DNA of 64,000 bases from an uncultured Eubacteriales bacterium (GCA_900551325.1 URVM01000002.1:310001-374000); one strand, 5' to 3'. Positions 49,770 through 59,471 are shown, numbered from the stretch's first letter. The notes: generated from the letters alone by a model not told the origin. Numbers and translations are program-made.

Positions 49770-52252
49770 TATCCCAACACTTCGCCTAGTTTTAGTCCAA
49801 TCAAAACACGTCGTTTCCCAAGTGTATCAACACCACGTGTAATGTGTGGAAGTGTCAGTAATAACTGTTGTACAAACATCTTCTGTGAGTATGGTTTTAA
49901 GCCGCATTCTTCACAGTACGCTTTATAGGCATGGAATAACTCTGTACTTCCTACTTGAGCTACTTCGTCTACTTGGCAATATTCTTTTACAAATGAAAGC
50001 ACTGAATCGCTGTCTTCACGGTATTGTTGTAGCTCTGCTTTATTGACGTCTGTTTCATTGAATCGATACTGGTTGTTCATTAATCGCTTTAACCCTTCCA
50101 GTGCAAAGATGAATATACCATCAGCCTCCATACGAAACTTCTCCACTAGATCCGGATCACGCTTTTCTCTTGGTACCGTGTGATTAAAACGCATAATGAT
50201 AAGTCTACGGTAAAATCCTTCAGAACGGTCCCCATAGTTTTTAGGGATACTGTTACACGAAAATAAGAGCCTTGCACAGGATTGAAAGCTAAAGGGATTC
50301 TTATTTTTCTTTTCTACTGTCAAATAGTCCTCGCCTACAAGTGCCTTGAAGATCCCATTATCATCAATGTTCTTGGTAGGTAGGTCTGCAAAGATATTAG
50401 CAAGTTTCCCAAATAGCTCAGCAGTCTTAAATCGTTCATTCAAAGCCTGCCATGATACATTTGACACATTCTGCTTACCAAGTAAGATGTCATTTAAAAC
50501 CCTTAATAAAACAGATTTACCTGCACCTGCAGCACCTACAATGACAAAGCATTTCTGTGCTGCATTTATAGGTATCAAAAAATAACCAAGCATTTCTTGA
50601 ATTAACTTCACTTGCTCTATATCTCCACCCATTGAATCCAATAAAAACTGCTTAAACTGCGGACAATCGGCTTGTGGGTTATAGGTTACATTTAATTGCA
50701 CTGTTGAATAATAATCTGGTGTATGCTCTGTTAGTGTATCTTCTAGCACATTGTACAAGCCGTTCTTAACATTGATAATATAAGGATTTGCATTAAGCTC
50801 ACGTATATCCCTTTGTATATGCAAGCGCCATTGATGCTCTGCATCTACAATTTGACTCATCTTGGTTTCCCTTGAGATCATCTTTTCTTGTACTAGGCGT
50901 TGTACTTCTAATTCTGACATATCCCGGTACACACCACCTTGATACATATAATGTTGTTCTGCTGCATAAAACACATGCTCACTTCTTGCCATATTCTCAG
51001 CTAAAACACCCGGTAAAAACTTAAGGCCACGCTCAGTTACCTCATACCACTCTGCTACGTCCATCTGTATACGGTCCTGCTTTACTTTTGCATTGGCTTG
51101 ATGTGCTTTACTACTTTCCTTGTAAATTAACGAAAGTGGCCTAAGAAATGTGTTCTTTAGCTTAAAATGCTCTTTAAGCTCACAACTAATAACTGTTTCC
51201 GCAGTTACTACATCTTGATTGTATAGATACGTAGCAATAAAGGTCTTTGCTGTTTGCATATCTTTTGTTGTATCTCCTGTGACAGGTAATGTTGCAATCA
51301 ATTCACGGAGTCCATCAAGTTGCATCGGTTTAAATACAAGTGCTGCAGGTGCCTTGCACGTACATTCACCACTTACTAATTTAGGACATTTAAAACCTTT
51401 TTCAGCAATGGTCTTACACATCATAGGCTTTGTGCCACTTTCTAGAAAGTGATTAATCTTCTTCTGCGTATTCTGTTCGTTATAACTTTCATATGGTGCT
51501 GATAACTTATGAATAAGACTTGTACCACCTTCGAAGGATGCAAGGTTTGTAATCATGGCATACCAATCATGTTCTGAAAGTGTGGCTGCATGATCACGAC
51601 AATGCTTTAAAAAGTCACATCCATGCATCATAATCTCTAATCCCTTTTCCGAACCACGTTTCACCTCTATAATCTTTTCCTCAACATCGGGTAAAGCTTC
51701 AGCTAATTGCTCTTGAGTATACTTACGCTCTGGATGAAAGGAGACACACTCCACCATAACAGCTTCCTCTTTGCAGTGATTAAACCCTGGAAGTCGCATG
51801 ACACGGCTTTCATTGATACACATAGGATCGCCTTGAAAATGCTTAACCAGTTGTTTCTGAATACCACGAAAACGTTCTACCTTTGCGTCCTTCATAAACC
51901 AATAAGTATGCAGTGACTTTCTTGTTTTTATAATCATAGATGGCGCTAGAGGAAACGCATCTATTCGCTTCCTCTGCTCCTCAAAACTTAGATCATCCAT
52001 TTCTACAAATTGAGCATTGATTCTTGTAATACTTTCATCATCATGCCCACCGTAATTGACTACATAAAAAATACCTCGATTCTGTGCGTTATGATTCTTT
52101 AGAGTCTCTTCAAGTGTTATAAACTTTCCTGCCTCTACCGATAATTTTGCCCCAGAAAATACACCGCTTTTCTTGTCATCAAAGACACGGATACACACCG
52201 TGTCATTTGCATTAAAAAGGCTGTTGAGGATATCTTGTGCTGAAATCTCCAT
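49769..52252 (-). CDS. Phage primase-helicase (P4/D5 type)
   Basis: 827 aa, ATG at 52250-52252 after GGAGGTG. The N-terminal 200 residues resemble an AEP-type primase (FVEMDDLSFEEQ, SLHTYWFM, RLPGFNHCK). A D5-type N domain leads to an SF3 helicase with Walker A GAAGAGKS near residue 575, Walker B-like IFADLPT and a sensor LLFSCNSIP. It opens and primes the phage origin together with the family A polymerase. The start overlaps the next gene's stop by one base. Confidence 0.9.
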   Translation of the reverse strand: MEISAQDILNSLFNANDTVCIRVFDDKKSGVFSGAKLSVEAGKFITLEETLKNHNAQNRGIFYVVNYGGHDDESITRINAQFVEMDDLSFEEQRKRIDAFPLAPSMIIKTRKSLHTYWFMKDAKVERFRGIQKQLVKHFQGDPMCINESRVMRLPGFNHCKEEAVMVECVSFHPERKYTQEQLAEALPDVEEKIIEVKRGSEKGLEIMMHGCDFLKHCRDHAATLSEHDWYAMITNLASFEGGTSLIHKLSAPYESYNEQNTQKKINHFLESGTKPMMCKTIAEKGFKCPKLVSGECTCKAPAALVFKPMQLDGLRELIATLPVTGDTTKDMQTAKTFIATYLYNQDVVTAETVISCELKEHFKLKNTFLRPLSLIYKESSKAHQANAKVKQDRIQMDVAEWYEVTERGLKFLPGVLAENMARSEHVFYAAEQHYMYQGGVYRDMSELEVQRLVQEKMISRETKMSQIVDAEHQWRLHIQRDIRELNANPYIINVKNGLYNVLEDTLTEHTPDYYSTVQLNVTYNPQADCPQFKQFLLDSMGGDIEQVKLIQEMLGYFLIPINAAQKCFVIVGAAGAGKSVLLRVLNDILLGKQNVSNVSWQALNERFKTAELFGKLANIFADLPTKNIDDNGIFKALVGEDYLTVEKKNKNPFSFQSCARLLFSCNSIPKNYGDRSEGFYRRLIIMRFNHTVPREKRDPDLVEKFRMEADGIFIFALEGLKRLMNNQYRFNETDVNKAELQQYREDSDSVLSFVKEYCQVDEVAQVGSTELFHAYKAYCEECGLKPYSQKMFVQQLLLTLPHITRGVDTLGKRRVLIGLKLGEVLG

Positions 52253-52680
52253 CAGATCACCTCCAAGTAGCGGATTGGTTTGTGTAGTTTCTTAGCCTCC
52301 TTAATTTCCTCTACCATGCCTTTTGAGTGTTCCTTACCAAACACCCATACTTCATCACACATCGCAAGTAAAGCCAGTCCAAATATTGTGCCAAGTTCAC
52401 GTTCTTTAGGTGAGCTATCCTCTAACATAATAGAATAAAGTAGGCGACTTGCTACAGGCATCTTGCCCTGATCAATGACGTGTCTACAGTACCGAATTGT
52501 GTCCGTCACGTTCTTTTCTACTTCCCCAGCATATTTAGAAACCACGTATACCTTACGCCTGTTCTTCATTTCATGGTGCCTTTTCCAAAGTTCTCTCTGT
52601 TGTCTTTTATAATCACTCATAACTTGACCAAGCGCTATTCCCGCAGTCGGGTCAGCATAGCCTTCACTATTTTTGTACAT
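52252..52680 (-). CDS. DUF4406/DUF7768-like nucleotide-handling protein
   Basis: 142 aa from an ATG at 52678-52680 (MYKNSEGYADPTAGIALG), seven bases after GGAGG; the first ATG lies too close to the site. KVYVVSKYAGEVEKNVTDT, an IRYCRHVIDQGKMPVAS helix and LLAMCDEVWVFGKEHSKGM make up the Rossmann-like DUF4406 fold related to nucleoside deoxyribosyltransferases. Role in phage growth unknown. Confidence 0.72.
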   Translation of the reverse strand: MYKNSEGYADPTAGIALGQVMSDYKRQQRELWKRHHEMKNRRKVYVVSKYAGEVEKNVTDTIRYCRHVIDQGKMPVASRLLYSIMLEDSSPKERELGTIFGLALLAMCDEVWVFGKEHSKGMVEEIKEAKKLHKPIRYLEVI

Positions 52681-52727
52681 CGCCATTCCTCCAGTTCTTC
52701 TATCGTTCTAGAACTTTCCACTATATG

Positions 52728-52994
52728 CTACTGTAGATACTGCCTCATCTCCTCTTCTACCCATGGTCCATCAATAATCGTTGGATTAGGTGATACATAT
52801 GTGAGCAGATTAGAAAACTCACAGAGATTATAGATGTACTCCGTATCACTTGGGTATTCGGTTGCAAGCCCTTTCACAGTACGAATAACTTCTGCATCTG
52901 TACTCTCTACAAGTAATCTTAGTTGCTCCATAATTCTTGCAATAACATACTCTTCACCATACTTCTCTAAAAGAGCTTCTAAGGTTTTATTCAT
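52728..52994 (-). CDS. 88-aa phage protein of unknown function
   Basis: ATG at 52992-52994 after GAGGAGGG. It is acidic and helical (LEALLEKYGEEYVIARIMEQ) with a short C-terminal NPTIIDGPWVEEEMRQYL. It lies between the DNA polymerase and the DUF4406-like gene in the replication block. No family recognised. Confidence 0.6.
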   Translation of the reverse strand: MNKTLEALLEKYGEEYVIARIMEQLRLLVESTDAEVIRTVKGLATEYPSDTEYIYNLCEFSNLLTYVSPNPTIIDGPWVEEEMRQYLQ

Positions 52995-53134
52995 TCAAAT
53001 CCCTCCTCATCAATCAATAATTTTAATTTAATTTAACAGATCCCCTTTTTAGCACTCCTGGTACCATCGTCAAATTGTCCATGGTTCAAGGAATTACACT
53101 TTTAATGGTACTAGATGGGGGTTGGATAAATTCT

Positions 53135-55063
53135 TCACTCTAGTTCTTCCATTGTTCCAAACGTATCACCTATAGCACCTTCCGCTACTAGTGGCAAATC
53201 AAATGCTTCAAATGGTTGTTGCTCCATACAGGCTTTAATAAATGTAATCGCTTCATCTAGCTTGTCTTTTGGAATAATAAAGGTAAGCTCATCATGGATT
53301 TGTAGAATAGGCTTTAACCATTCATGTTCTGGTAAACCTTCTAGGATCCTTACCATAGCAAGTTTTAAAATATCTGCTGCCGTTCCTTGAATAGGTGTAT
53401 TTAAGGCACATCTTTCAGCGAAAGATTTCTGACCCCAGTTATCACTTGTAATATTGGGTAAGTATCTTCTTCTGCCAAGCCAAGTTTCTGTGTACAGTCT
53501 ACGTGCTGCTAAGGTTTTTGTTTCTTCCTGCCAAGTGGTAAGCTTTTCATATCCAGCCTTTAAATTACGAATAATTTCCTCACACTCTAAGACCGATTTA
53601 TCAACCCCTGCTTTAAACTTGAGTGTACTTTGCAGTCCCTTTGGAAATAGTCCATAGAAAGTCCCAAAGTTTACGTTCTTAGCAATCGTACGCTGCTCCT
53701 TGTACTCTGCCCGGTGTTTATCCTGTGCTTCTTCATAACTACACCCAAAAATAACTGATGTAGTTGCCGCATGGATATCTCCACCTTGCTTATAAGTCTC
53801 CATCATAACTTGATCTCTACAGTAGAACGCTCCTACACGAAGTTCGATCTGTGAAAAGTCTAGCGACAGGATAAGGTGTCCTTCTGGTGCTTTGATAAAA
53901 TTACGTACACCTATAGGATCATTGCTTTTACGTGGCATATTTTGTGCATTGGGATTCCTACAGTTCATACGTCCTGTATCTGTTGATAAAGCAAATAAGT
54001 CTGGGTGCATACAGCCTGTCACAGCGTTTAAATATTTCAAGTAGCCATCTATATAAGTAGATTTAATCTTGCCCCACTTACGGTACTCTTGTACCAACTT
54101 AAAGAGTCCTGCTAGCTGTGTCTTATGCTCTTTACACCATTCACCTAGTAAAATCATGGTCATATCATCTGCTGCCTCTTTATCTGATGCTGTTGTTTTT
54201 AATACAGGTAACCCTAAATCCTTATACAAATAATCCTTAAAAGCCTTAGTACTACAGTTTGCACCAATATTAACATCACCTATAATAAAAGCTATTGCTT
54301 CTTTGATACGTGCCATTTCTTTTTCTGCCTCAGCTTTTCGCTCAAGCATCAAAGGAAGATTTAGTGGAACCCCATTATGCTTCATAATGCCAAGATAGAC
54401 AGCCACAGGTGACTCCATTTCTTCTACAATCCATCTATGCTTAGGTAAAAACTTATCAAACCATATATTAAAAAGTTCATATAAACGCAAGGAAAAATCT
54501 GAATCAGCAGCGCCGTATCTTACCGTTTCTATATCCTGTGCATCTAGCTCATCAAAGTGCTTACCATTTGTTACAGCAGTGAAGGAAGGTAAGGTTTCAT
54601 GACATAATTCTTGTGCTAACTTTTTTAATCCTGAGTCTGATAATCTACGAAACTCCGTATTACTTTTTAGGGTCATTTGTGCACTTACCATGGTGTCATA
54701 AACAGGTGGCAATATCACAATGCCTTGATGATAAGAAACGGCTGCTTCAAAAGCTATATTGTGAGCCACTTTAACAATGTCTGTGTTGGTTAGAAATGCT
54801 TTAAGAAATGTCATAAATGCTGATGGATCAATATTAACACCTACTTTATGTGCTACTGGAACGTAAATACCTGTATGACTCTTTACTGAAAAACTACATC
54901 CAACGATGTGGCTTTTAGCAGGATCTAATGCCGCTTTATTTTCATTTACATATGCTTCATTCGGTGCTGTTTCATAATCAAATGCAACAACCTTTGCATC
55001 ACCTATATAGGCACGAATAGCATCCACTGAAGTCACACATTGATAATTTGTTCTATTTTCCAT
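53135..55063 (-). CDS. Phage family A DNA polymerase
   Basis: 642 aa, ATG at 55061-55063 after AAGGAGGG. The exonuclease domain has VAFDYETAP and HNIAFEA; the polymerase has motif A LSLDFSQIELRV, motif B around AKNVNFGTFYGLFPKG and motif C LQIHDELTF. There is no 5' nuclease domain, as in other phage polymerases. It replicates the phage genome with the primase-helicase downstream. Confidence 0.93.
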   Translation of the reverse strand: MENRTNYQCVTSVDAIRAYIGDAKVVAFDYETAPNEAYVNENKAALDPAKSHIVGCSFSVKSHTGIYVPVAHKVGVNIDPSAFMTFLKAFLTNTDIVKVAHNIAFEAAVSYHQGIVILPPVYDTMVSAQMTLKSNTEFRRLSDSGLKKLAQELCHETLPSFTAVTNGKHFDELDAQDIETVRYGAADSDFSLRLYELFNIWFDKFLPKHRWIVEEMESPVAVYLGIMKHNGVPLNLPLMLERKAEAEKEMARIKEAIAFIIGDVNIGANCSTKAFKDYLYKDLGLPVLKTTASDKEAADDMTMILLGEWCKEHKTQLAGLFKLVQEYRKWGKIKSTYIDGYLKYLNAVTGCMHPDLFALSTDTGRMNCRNPNAQNMPRKSNDPIGVRNFIKAPEGHLILSLDFSQIELRVGAFYCRDQVMMETYKQGGDIHAATTSVIFGCSYEEAQDKHRAEYKEQRTIAKNVNFGTFYGLFPKGLQSTLKFKAGVDKSVLECEEIIRNLKAGYEKLTTWQEETKTLAARRLYTETWLGRRRYLPNITSDNWGQKSFAERCALNTPIQGTAADILKLAMVRILEGLPEHEWLKPILQIHDELTFIIPKDKLDEAITFIKACMEQQPFEAFDLPLVAEGAIGDTFGTMEELE

Positions 55064-55120
55064 AGTCCCTCCTTATTGAAAATCCAAGAGGGATACACCC
55101 TCTCAGATAGTTATTGGTCT

Positions 55121-55888
55121 TTACTTTAATGCTTCAATCACTTCACCAGTTTCCACATCTACAAAAGGTAGCTCATCATTTTCAATCAATGCTGATGTCG
55201 TAAGGTTTGCAGCATAGTCTTTCATTTGTTCGCTCATTTTTGCAATAGCCACTTTTTCAGCCTGCTCCAATACTCTAGTCATGGAAAATACCGCCTGTGA
55301 AAATGCAATACCAGTAGTCGAAGTAGATTTCTTTAAGCTAATTTTGGTTACAACTTGGTTTAGCTTACGCCCTTTGGAGAGCTGGCGTTTCACATACTTT
55401 GTAAACTCTTTTAGTGAACCTGTTGGTAATGATAGTACCATTGGGAACAACTCCCCTTCTTGTAAGATGTAAAGCATTCTACGATTTTTACATGCCTTAC
55501 TTTGGCCCTCACCACTCCCAAACTGATTATGTGGACAACTAGCACAAGCACCACCTGGGGTACCTATTCCTGTTACCCCATCAAAAGAACCACAATCGGG
55601 TGGATTGCTACCGCCTGTGTATTTTTGTGTGTAGTACGCATAGGCTGGATGATTATATAAAATAACCCCCACTACTTCTTTTGCCATTTGTGTATCATCT
55701 TCATCCTCGCCTGGTAGTTCAAAAGCTGTAGACCCACCTGCTGGGATTTTAATACGGTCAAATTGAAACTCTAAACCTACACAGTCCTCTGCTATTGCCT
55801 CGTTTAATATTTTTAATCCTGTAACCTCTGCAAAACCACCTACTGTTACCATTTCTGTTGTTGCTGTACTTTTCATTTTTTCTGACAT
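55121..55888 (-). CDS. Phage replication-region protein with Cys cluster
   Basis: 255 aa, ATG at 55886-55888 after GGAGGAC. A central cysteine cluster (GGACASCPHNQFG followed by ACKNRRMLYIL) may bind zinc, between a beta-rich N-terminal half and a helical C-terminus. Related early proteins lie directly before DNA polymerase in Bacillota phages and may bind single-stranded DNA. It occupies the place that DUF2815 holds in the remnant at 18.1 kb but does not show that family's motifs. Confidence 0.65.
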   Translation of the reverse strand: MSEKMKSTATTEMVTVGGFAEVTGLKILNEAIAEDCVGLEFQFDRIKIPAGGSTAFELPGEDEDDTQMAKEVVGVILYNHPAYAYYTQKYTGGSNPPDCGSFDGVTGIGTPGGACASCPHNQFGSGEGQSKACKNRRMLYILQEGELFPMVLSLPTGSLKEFTKYVKRQLSKGRKLNQVVTKISLKKSTSTTGIAFSQAVFSMTRVLEQAEKVAIAKMSEQMKDYAANLTTSALIENDELPFVDVETGEVIEALK

Positions 55889-55952
55889 CGCTACGTCCTC
55901 CTACACATTAATTTGATTGTTTGTTCATTGCTCATTGCTTGGTGTTATATTG

Positions 55953-56363
55953 TTAGCCCTTTCGGATACCAACAGAGGTTTTCTCAAAGGTATTAATAAC
56001 CTCAGTTAGCCACGCAGGTACTTCATCGTTATTAAGTGCCATCTGCTCCTTCACAAAAGATGAGAGCGTATTGGCATTGACCGTTTCAGTTACAATTGAA
56101 CCAAAGCCATTGGTCTTTAATGCTTCCATCAAATCATCCTTTTTACCTGACATAGGTGATGCATATAACCTTGAGTTCAAGTAAAAAGTACTTCCATTAC
56201 GTGAAAACCGCTCACATTCTGCATCTGCCATTGCATCAGACAAAGCCAAATCTAAGCGTTCAATCTCCGCTGTTAACGCTTTACTTTGTGCATCCAACTC
56301 TTTTTTCTGCTCTTTATAATCCTTAAGTTGATCTGCTAATTCAAAAATCTGTACATTTTCCAT
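55953..56363 (-). CDS. 136-aa coiled-coil early protein
   Basis: ATG at 56361-56363 (MENVQIFELADQLKDYKEQK), nine bases after GAGGAGG. The first 55 residues form a coiled coil with a LDAQSKALTAEIERLDLALS heptad. The rest is globular with ASPMSGKKDDLMEALKTNGF. Similar proteins accompany phage SNF2-type helicase genes. Function unknown. Confidence 0.62.
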   Translation of the reverse strand: MENVQIFELADQLKDYKEQKKELDAQSKALTAEIERLDLALSDAMADAECERFSRNGSTFYLNSRLYASPMSGKKDDLMEALKTNGFGSIVTETVNANTLSSFVKEQMALNNDEVPAWLTEVINTFEKTSVGIRKG

Positions 56364-56376
56364 TAAACATCCTCCT

Positions 56377-57819
56377 CTAATCTTTAAATGGATTGCGCCC
56401 CTGTCTATAATCATCAACTAATGCCTTTGCTAAATTGACTTTATTTCGTAAAGCATTAAGTACCTTCATATCTACTGTGTCTTTTGCTACTAAGTAAATG
56501 TATAAGCAATTTTCAGTCTGTGACACCCTATGAATTCTTGCTTTGGCTTGTTCAAAATTACTCATCGAATAATCAAGACTGTAAAATACCATGGTACTTG
56601 CAGTGGTTAACGTTATACCAAGTCCTGCTGCTGCAATCTGGCCAATAAACACTTTGCAATCTGAATCTTCTTGAAAGCGTCGTATTTCTTCGCTACGATC
56701 TTTAACACCACCACGCACTGTTGCATAGCCGATACCTTTCTTTTCAAGTAATACTTGAATATCATTTAGTTCTGGGACAAACCTTGCCATCACCACAAGC
56801 TTCTTATCTTCTGCCATGGCTGAATCGATAATATCAGATAAGGCATCTAGTTTAGCTGTACTAATTGCATTGGTATCCCCTTCATCATCTGTTAAATGAC
56901 CACCTGTTAGTTGGGATAGACGCAGTAATTTTGTAAGCATATTTACAGCTGATACTTCTGAACTACCTAGTTCTGTATAACTCTCTTTTTCAAACTCTGC
57001 ATACATTTTTCTTGCCTTTGGTTCTAATGCTACATTTCTGATTTCTTCCATTATCTTAGGCAAGTCTAAACACTCTTCTTTCGTCACACGATAGGCAATA
57101 GAATGCATCCTCTTTAGAAAATCATCTGCCCTATCATTACGAAAGCGAGGTATATGATTACCGTAACCTACCATATCAAAGTACTTATTACGAAAGTTAT
57201 AGAAACTACTACCAAAAACTGTAGGATCTAAAAAACGATATTGTGAAAATACATCTAGCTCTTTATTAGTAATAACCGTTCCAGTAAGAAGCAGCTTATA
57301 TCTAGCCTTATCACCTAAATGGTGCATAGCCTTTGATTGCGCAGTACGTGCCTCTTTTAACTTGTGGGCCTCATCAGCAATAATAAGATCTGCATTGAAT
57401 CTAAGAAGCTCTTTTTCTAATCGCCAAGCTGACTCGTAGTTAACGACCACAATTTGTAAATCCTCTTCACCCATGTTTTGTAGTTCTGCTCGTTTCCTAG
57501 CACTACTACCCTTCAATATGGTTATTGTAAAAGGGAAGTCTGCAAACTTCTCAAATTCCTCTAGCCAAACACCTAATATCGAAAGTGGTGCAACAACTAG
57601 TACTTGCTTGATTAGTCCAAGCTGATATAGAATTCCAGCTATACCTATGCTTGTTAAACTTTTTCCCGTTCCCATCTCCATAAGCAGTGCGATCCCCCTA
57701 CTCATTTGCTCATTATCCAGTAAGCCAAATTGCTTGCAAGCAAAGTTAAATGCTTGCTGCTGATGAAGATACGGTTTTACATGAATAGGAATAGGCATAG
57801 GCAAATTCATATCTTTCAT
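56377..57819 (-). CDS. SNF2-type DEAD/DEAH-box helicase
   Basis: 480 aa. Motif I MGTGKS (about 49-54), motif II DEAH (149-152), motif III LLTGT, and C-terminal motifs V/VI (ASTMVFYSLDYS, QAKARIHRVSQ) mark an SF2 helicase of the SNF2 group, without an extra DNA-binding domain. Phages carry it in the replication block, where it probably remodels or unwinds DNA. The start overlaps the MazF-like gene's stop. Confidence 0.9.
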   Translation of the reverse strand: MKDMNLPMPIPIHVKPYLHQQQAFNFACKQFGLLDNEQMSRGIALLMEMGTGKSLTSIGIAGILYQLGLIKQVLVVAPLSILGVWLEEFEKFADFPFTITILKGSSARKRAELQNMGEEDLQIVVVNYESAWRLEKELLRFNADLIIADEAHKLKEARTAQSKAMHHLGDKARYKLLLTGTVITNKELDVFSQYRFLDPTVFGSSFYNFRNKYFDMVGYGNHIPRFRNDRADDFLKRMHSIAYRVTKEECLDLPKIMEEIRNVALEPKARKMYAEFEKESYTELGSSEVSAVNMLTKLLRLSQLTGGHLTDDEGDTNAISTAKLDALSDIIDSAMAEDKKLVVMARFVPELNDIQVLLEKKGIGYATVRGGVKDRSEEIRRFQEDSDCKVFIGQIAAAGLGITLTTASTMVFYSLDYSMSNFEQAKARIHRVSQTENCLYIYLVAKDTVDMKVLNALRNKVNLAKALVDDYRQGRNPFKD

Positions 57820-58187
57820 TAGCTCACCGCCAGTCCAACAGATACACGTACCGCTTCATCAACACGTGCAAGATCTTCTCTTCTTAGTTTGGTGACAACA
57901 CTTAAAATATCTGATTTGTTTATTGTGACAATCTGTTCAGCTTGTACCATGGAAGTCTTCATGTTGTCGTAATGCTGTAGTAAGACATGTGTTTTCATAT
58001 CAGGACGTTTTAGCTGTGATGATAGGTAACAGACAATAACAGTTGGACTGTATTTATTCCCTTTGTTATTTTGAATAATAACCGCAGGGTGAGCACCTTT
58101 CATCACGTGGCCATTAGCATGCTTGTTATCTACAAAAACGACTGTGCCTCTCGTTAATTTTTGATTTAATATTTCATTAGTGTGCAT
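57819..58187 (-). CDS. PemK/MazF-type protein
   Basis: 122 aa, ATG at 58185-58187 after AAAGGAGG. The RGTVVFVDN opening strand, the GAHPAVIIQNNKGNKYSPTV block and VCYLSSQ...THV are the PemK/MazF SH3-like barrel, usually an mRNA interferase. It has the G-x-HPAVIIQN residues of active toxins. The only candidate antitoxin is the 68-aa gene overlapping its start. It is fixed in the early replication operon and may have a phage-specific role, for example in host mRNA decay. Confidence 0.8.
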   Translation of the reverse strand: MHTNEILNQKLTRGTVVFVDNKHANGHVMKGAHPAVIIQNNKGNKYSPTVIVCYLSSQLKRPDMKTHVLLQHYDNMKTSMVQAEQIVTINKSDILSVVTKLRREDLARVDEAVRVSVGLAVS

Positions 58188-58383
58188 TGTAATTTCCTCC
58201 TTTTATTTCACGTATCTCTACCGATTCAACACTCTGCCCTGGTGTTAATACTAAAACTTCTGTAAATTCACCAAATAGTGCAGTTAAAATGCGATAAGGA
58301 ATGTGTTTCACTCCACTTTTTAAGATCGGTTTCTTCTTTGTATCATTTGCGATACTAATTTGTACTTTGTGTTTAAGGCTCAT
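58177..58383 (-). CDS. 68-aa protein upstream of the MazF-like gene
   Basis: ATG at 58381-58383 after GGAGG; overlaps the MazF-like start by 11 bases. It is basic and beta-rich (KVQISIANDTKKKP, LTPGQSVESVEIREIKGG), without a recognisable AbrB, RHH or HTH domain. The position suits an antitoxin, but the charge and the lack of a DNA-binding domain do not strongly support it. Confidence 0.55.
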   Translation of the reverse strand: MSLKHKVQISIANDTKKKPILKSGVKHIPYRILTALFGEFTEVLVLTPGQSVESVEIREIKGGNYNAH

Positions 58384-58507
58384 TATTGTTCCTCCATTCT
58401 GTATGTGTGCTACTCCAGAGATAAGGTGGCTTATATCATTTGCTTATCCTCTAATATAAGCCAAAAATATCAACCCCCTCTGTCTATACCTTGAAAACAC
58501 GTACTTT

Positions 58508-59020
58508 CTACTGCTTGTCCAACTCAGCAAAAAGCTTCTTTAAGCGTTTAATTATTCTATTCTTTTTGCCATCTATTGCTTGTGGCTTGCAACCTGCCTC
58601 TTTTGCAATATCTGAAAAATATCTCCTAGCACCATAATGGTCATAGATAAGGTCAATTTGCGCTGGAGTGAGCTTCTCCATCAACTGCAACAGCTGCTCT
58701 ACCTGTGGGTCCACGACTTCATCTTCATAAAGAAAGAAGTCTGGATTTGTTTTATTGGTAGCCAACCCATCAATAGGATCCTCTACTACATTTTCATCCC
58801 CTCGATAAAACTTCCCTTTCTTATTTTCTGTAGCATAATCAAGATTTTCTTTTACGTAGCGTTCCTGTAATTGTTCCTGATGGTCAAATTCCTTAAGGAA
58901 GATAATGTGCTCAGCCGTAACCCCATCTTCTCCCACCGTTACTGTGATAGGCGTTTCTTTTTGTGTCTCTGCATCCCAACGGTAATAAGTGTACTTTGTT
59001 CTTTGTCCTTTGTTTTTCAT
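58508..59020 (-). CDS. Sigma-70 region 4-like early phage regulator
   Basis: 170 aa from the ATG at 59018-59020 (MKNKGQRTKYTYYRWDAE); the longer reading to 59056 is weaker. The C-terminal 50 residues hold a sigma region 4-like helix-turn-helix (LTPAQIDLIYDHYGARRYFSDIAKEAG and IDGKKNRIIKRLKK). The N-terminal part is acidic. It lies upstream of the early replication genes and would be an early regulator. It might also be a DNA-binding protein of another kind. Confidence 0.68.
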   Translation of the reverse strand: MKNKGQRTKYTYYRWDAETQKETPITVTVGEDGVTAEHIIFLKEFDHQEQLQERYVKENLDYATENKKGKFYRGDENVVEDPIDGLATNKTNPDFFLYEDEVVDPQVEQLLQLMEKLTPAQIDLIYDHYGARRYFSDIAKEAGCKPQAIDGKKNRIIKRLKKLFAELDKQ

Positions 59021-59207
59021 CTGATTGCCTCTTCCCCGAATGAGAAAAGGGCACACTAATAGACCAAAAAACTCATCCGTTTTTTTAACGAGAGTCTTTT
59101 GGCCTAAATGTTGTCAAAATTTGTATTTTCATTAAATAATATGCTTTAGTTCTACAATTTATTTTCGTTTTGTTTAACAAATGATGTTTTTGTAAAATAA
59201 AACAAAA

Positions 59208-59251
59208 AAAGCCTGACGAAAACACTTTTTACTGTGTCTTCATCAGGCTTT
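59208..59251 (-). terminator. Terminator after the GTPase unit
   Basis: AAAGCCTGA (59208-59216) pairs with TCAGGCTTT (59243-59251), with an inner AACAC/GTGT stem. Read leftward it ends in TTTTTTT. It closes the unit made of the GTPase and the 56-aa zinc-ribbon gene and separates it from the phage early operon. Confidence 0.82.
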
Positions 59252-59265
59252 GGTAGCTAGGCATT

Positions 59266-59436
59266 TCATGCTCCGATTTGCTCTGTATGAACTTTTATAT
59301 ACTCTTCAATATTTATTTCATTAAACTCACCACATTTAGGACACTTAATGTGTACATGACCCTTTGAATTAGGACTTATGTCAAAAAGGCGAGCATGTTT
59401 CTTACATTTTTCACATCGTACTATCACTAGTTTCAT
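59266..59436 (-). CDS. 56-aa zinc-ribbon protein (Com-like form)
   Basis: ATG at 59434-59436, stop at 59266-59268. RCEKCKKHA and KCPKCGEFN give two CxxC pairs 24 residues apart, a single zinc ribbon like that of the phage Mu Com translational activator or of small RNA-binding ribbons. It follows the GTPase by 36 bases and precedes a terminator, so it is the second gene of that unit. RNA binding is an inference from fold. Confidence 0.65.
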   Translation of the reverse strand: MKLVIVRCEKCKKHARLFDISPNSKGHVHIKCPKCGEFNEINIEEYIKVHTEQIGA

Positions 59437-59471
59437 CCTTAGAATCTCCCCTCGTAGTTGAATAGAATATA

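Noticed and set aside
55121..55888. Calling this gene DUF2815 by position before the DNA polymerase.
   Set aside because: The DUF2815 motifs seen in the remnant at 18.1 kb (LRDGDTER, FINANSKTAP, AFNSNGNKGIA) are absent; it has a Cys cluster instead.
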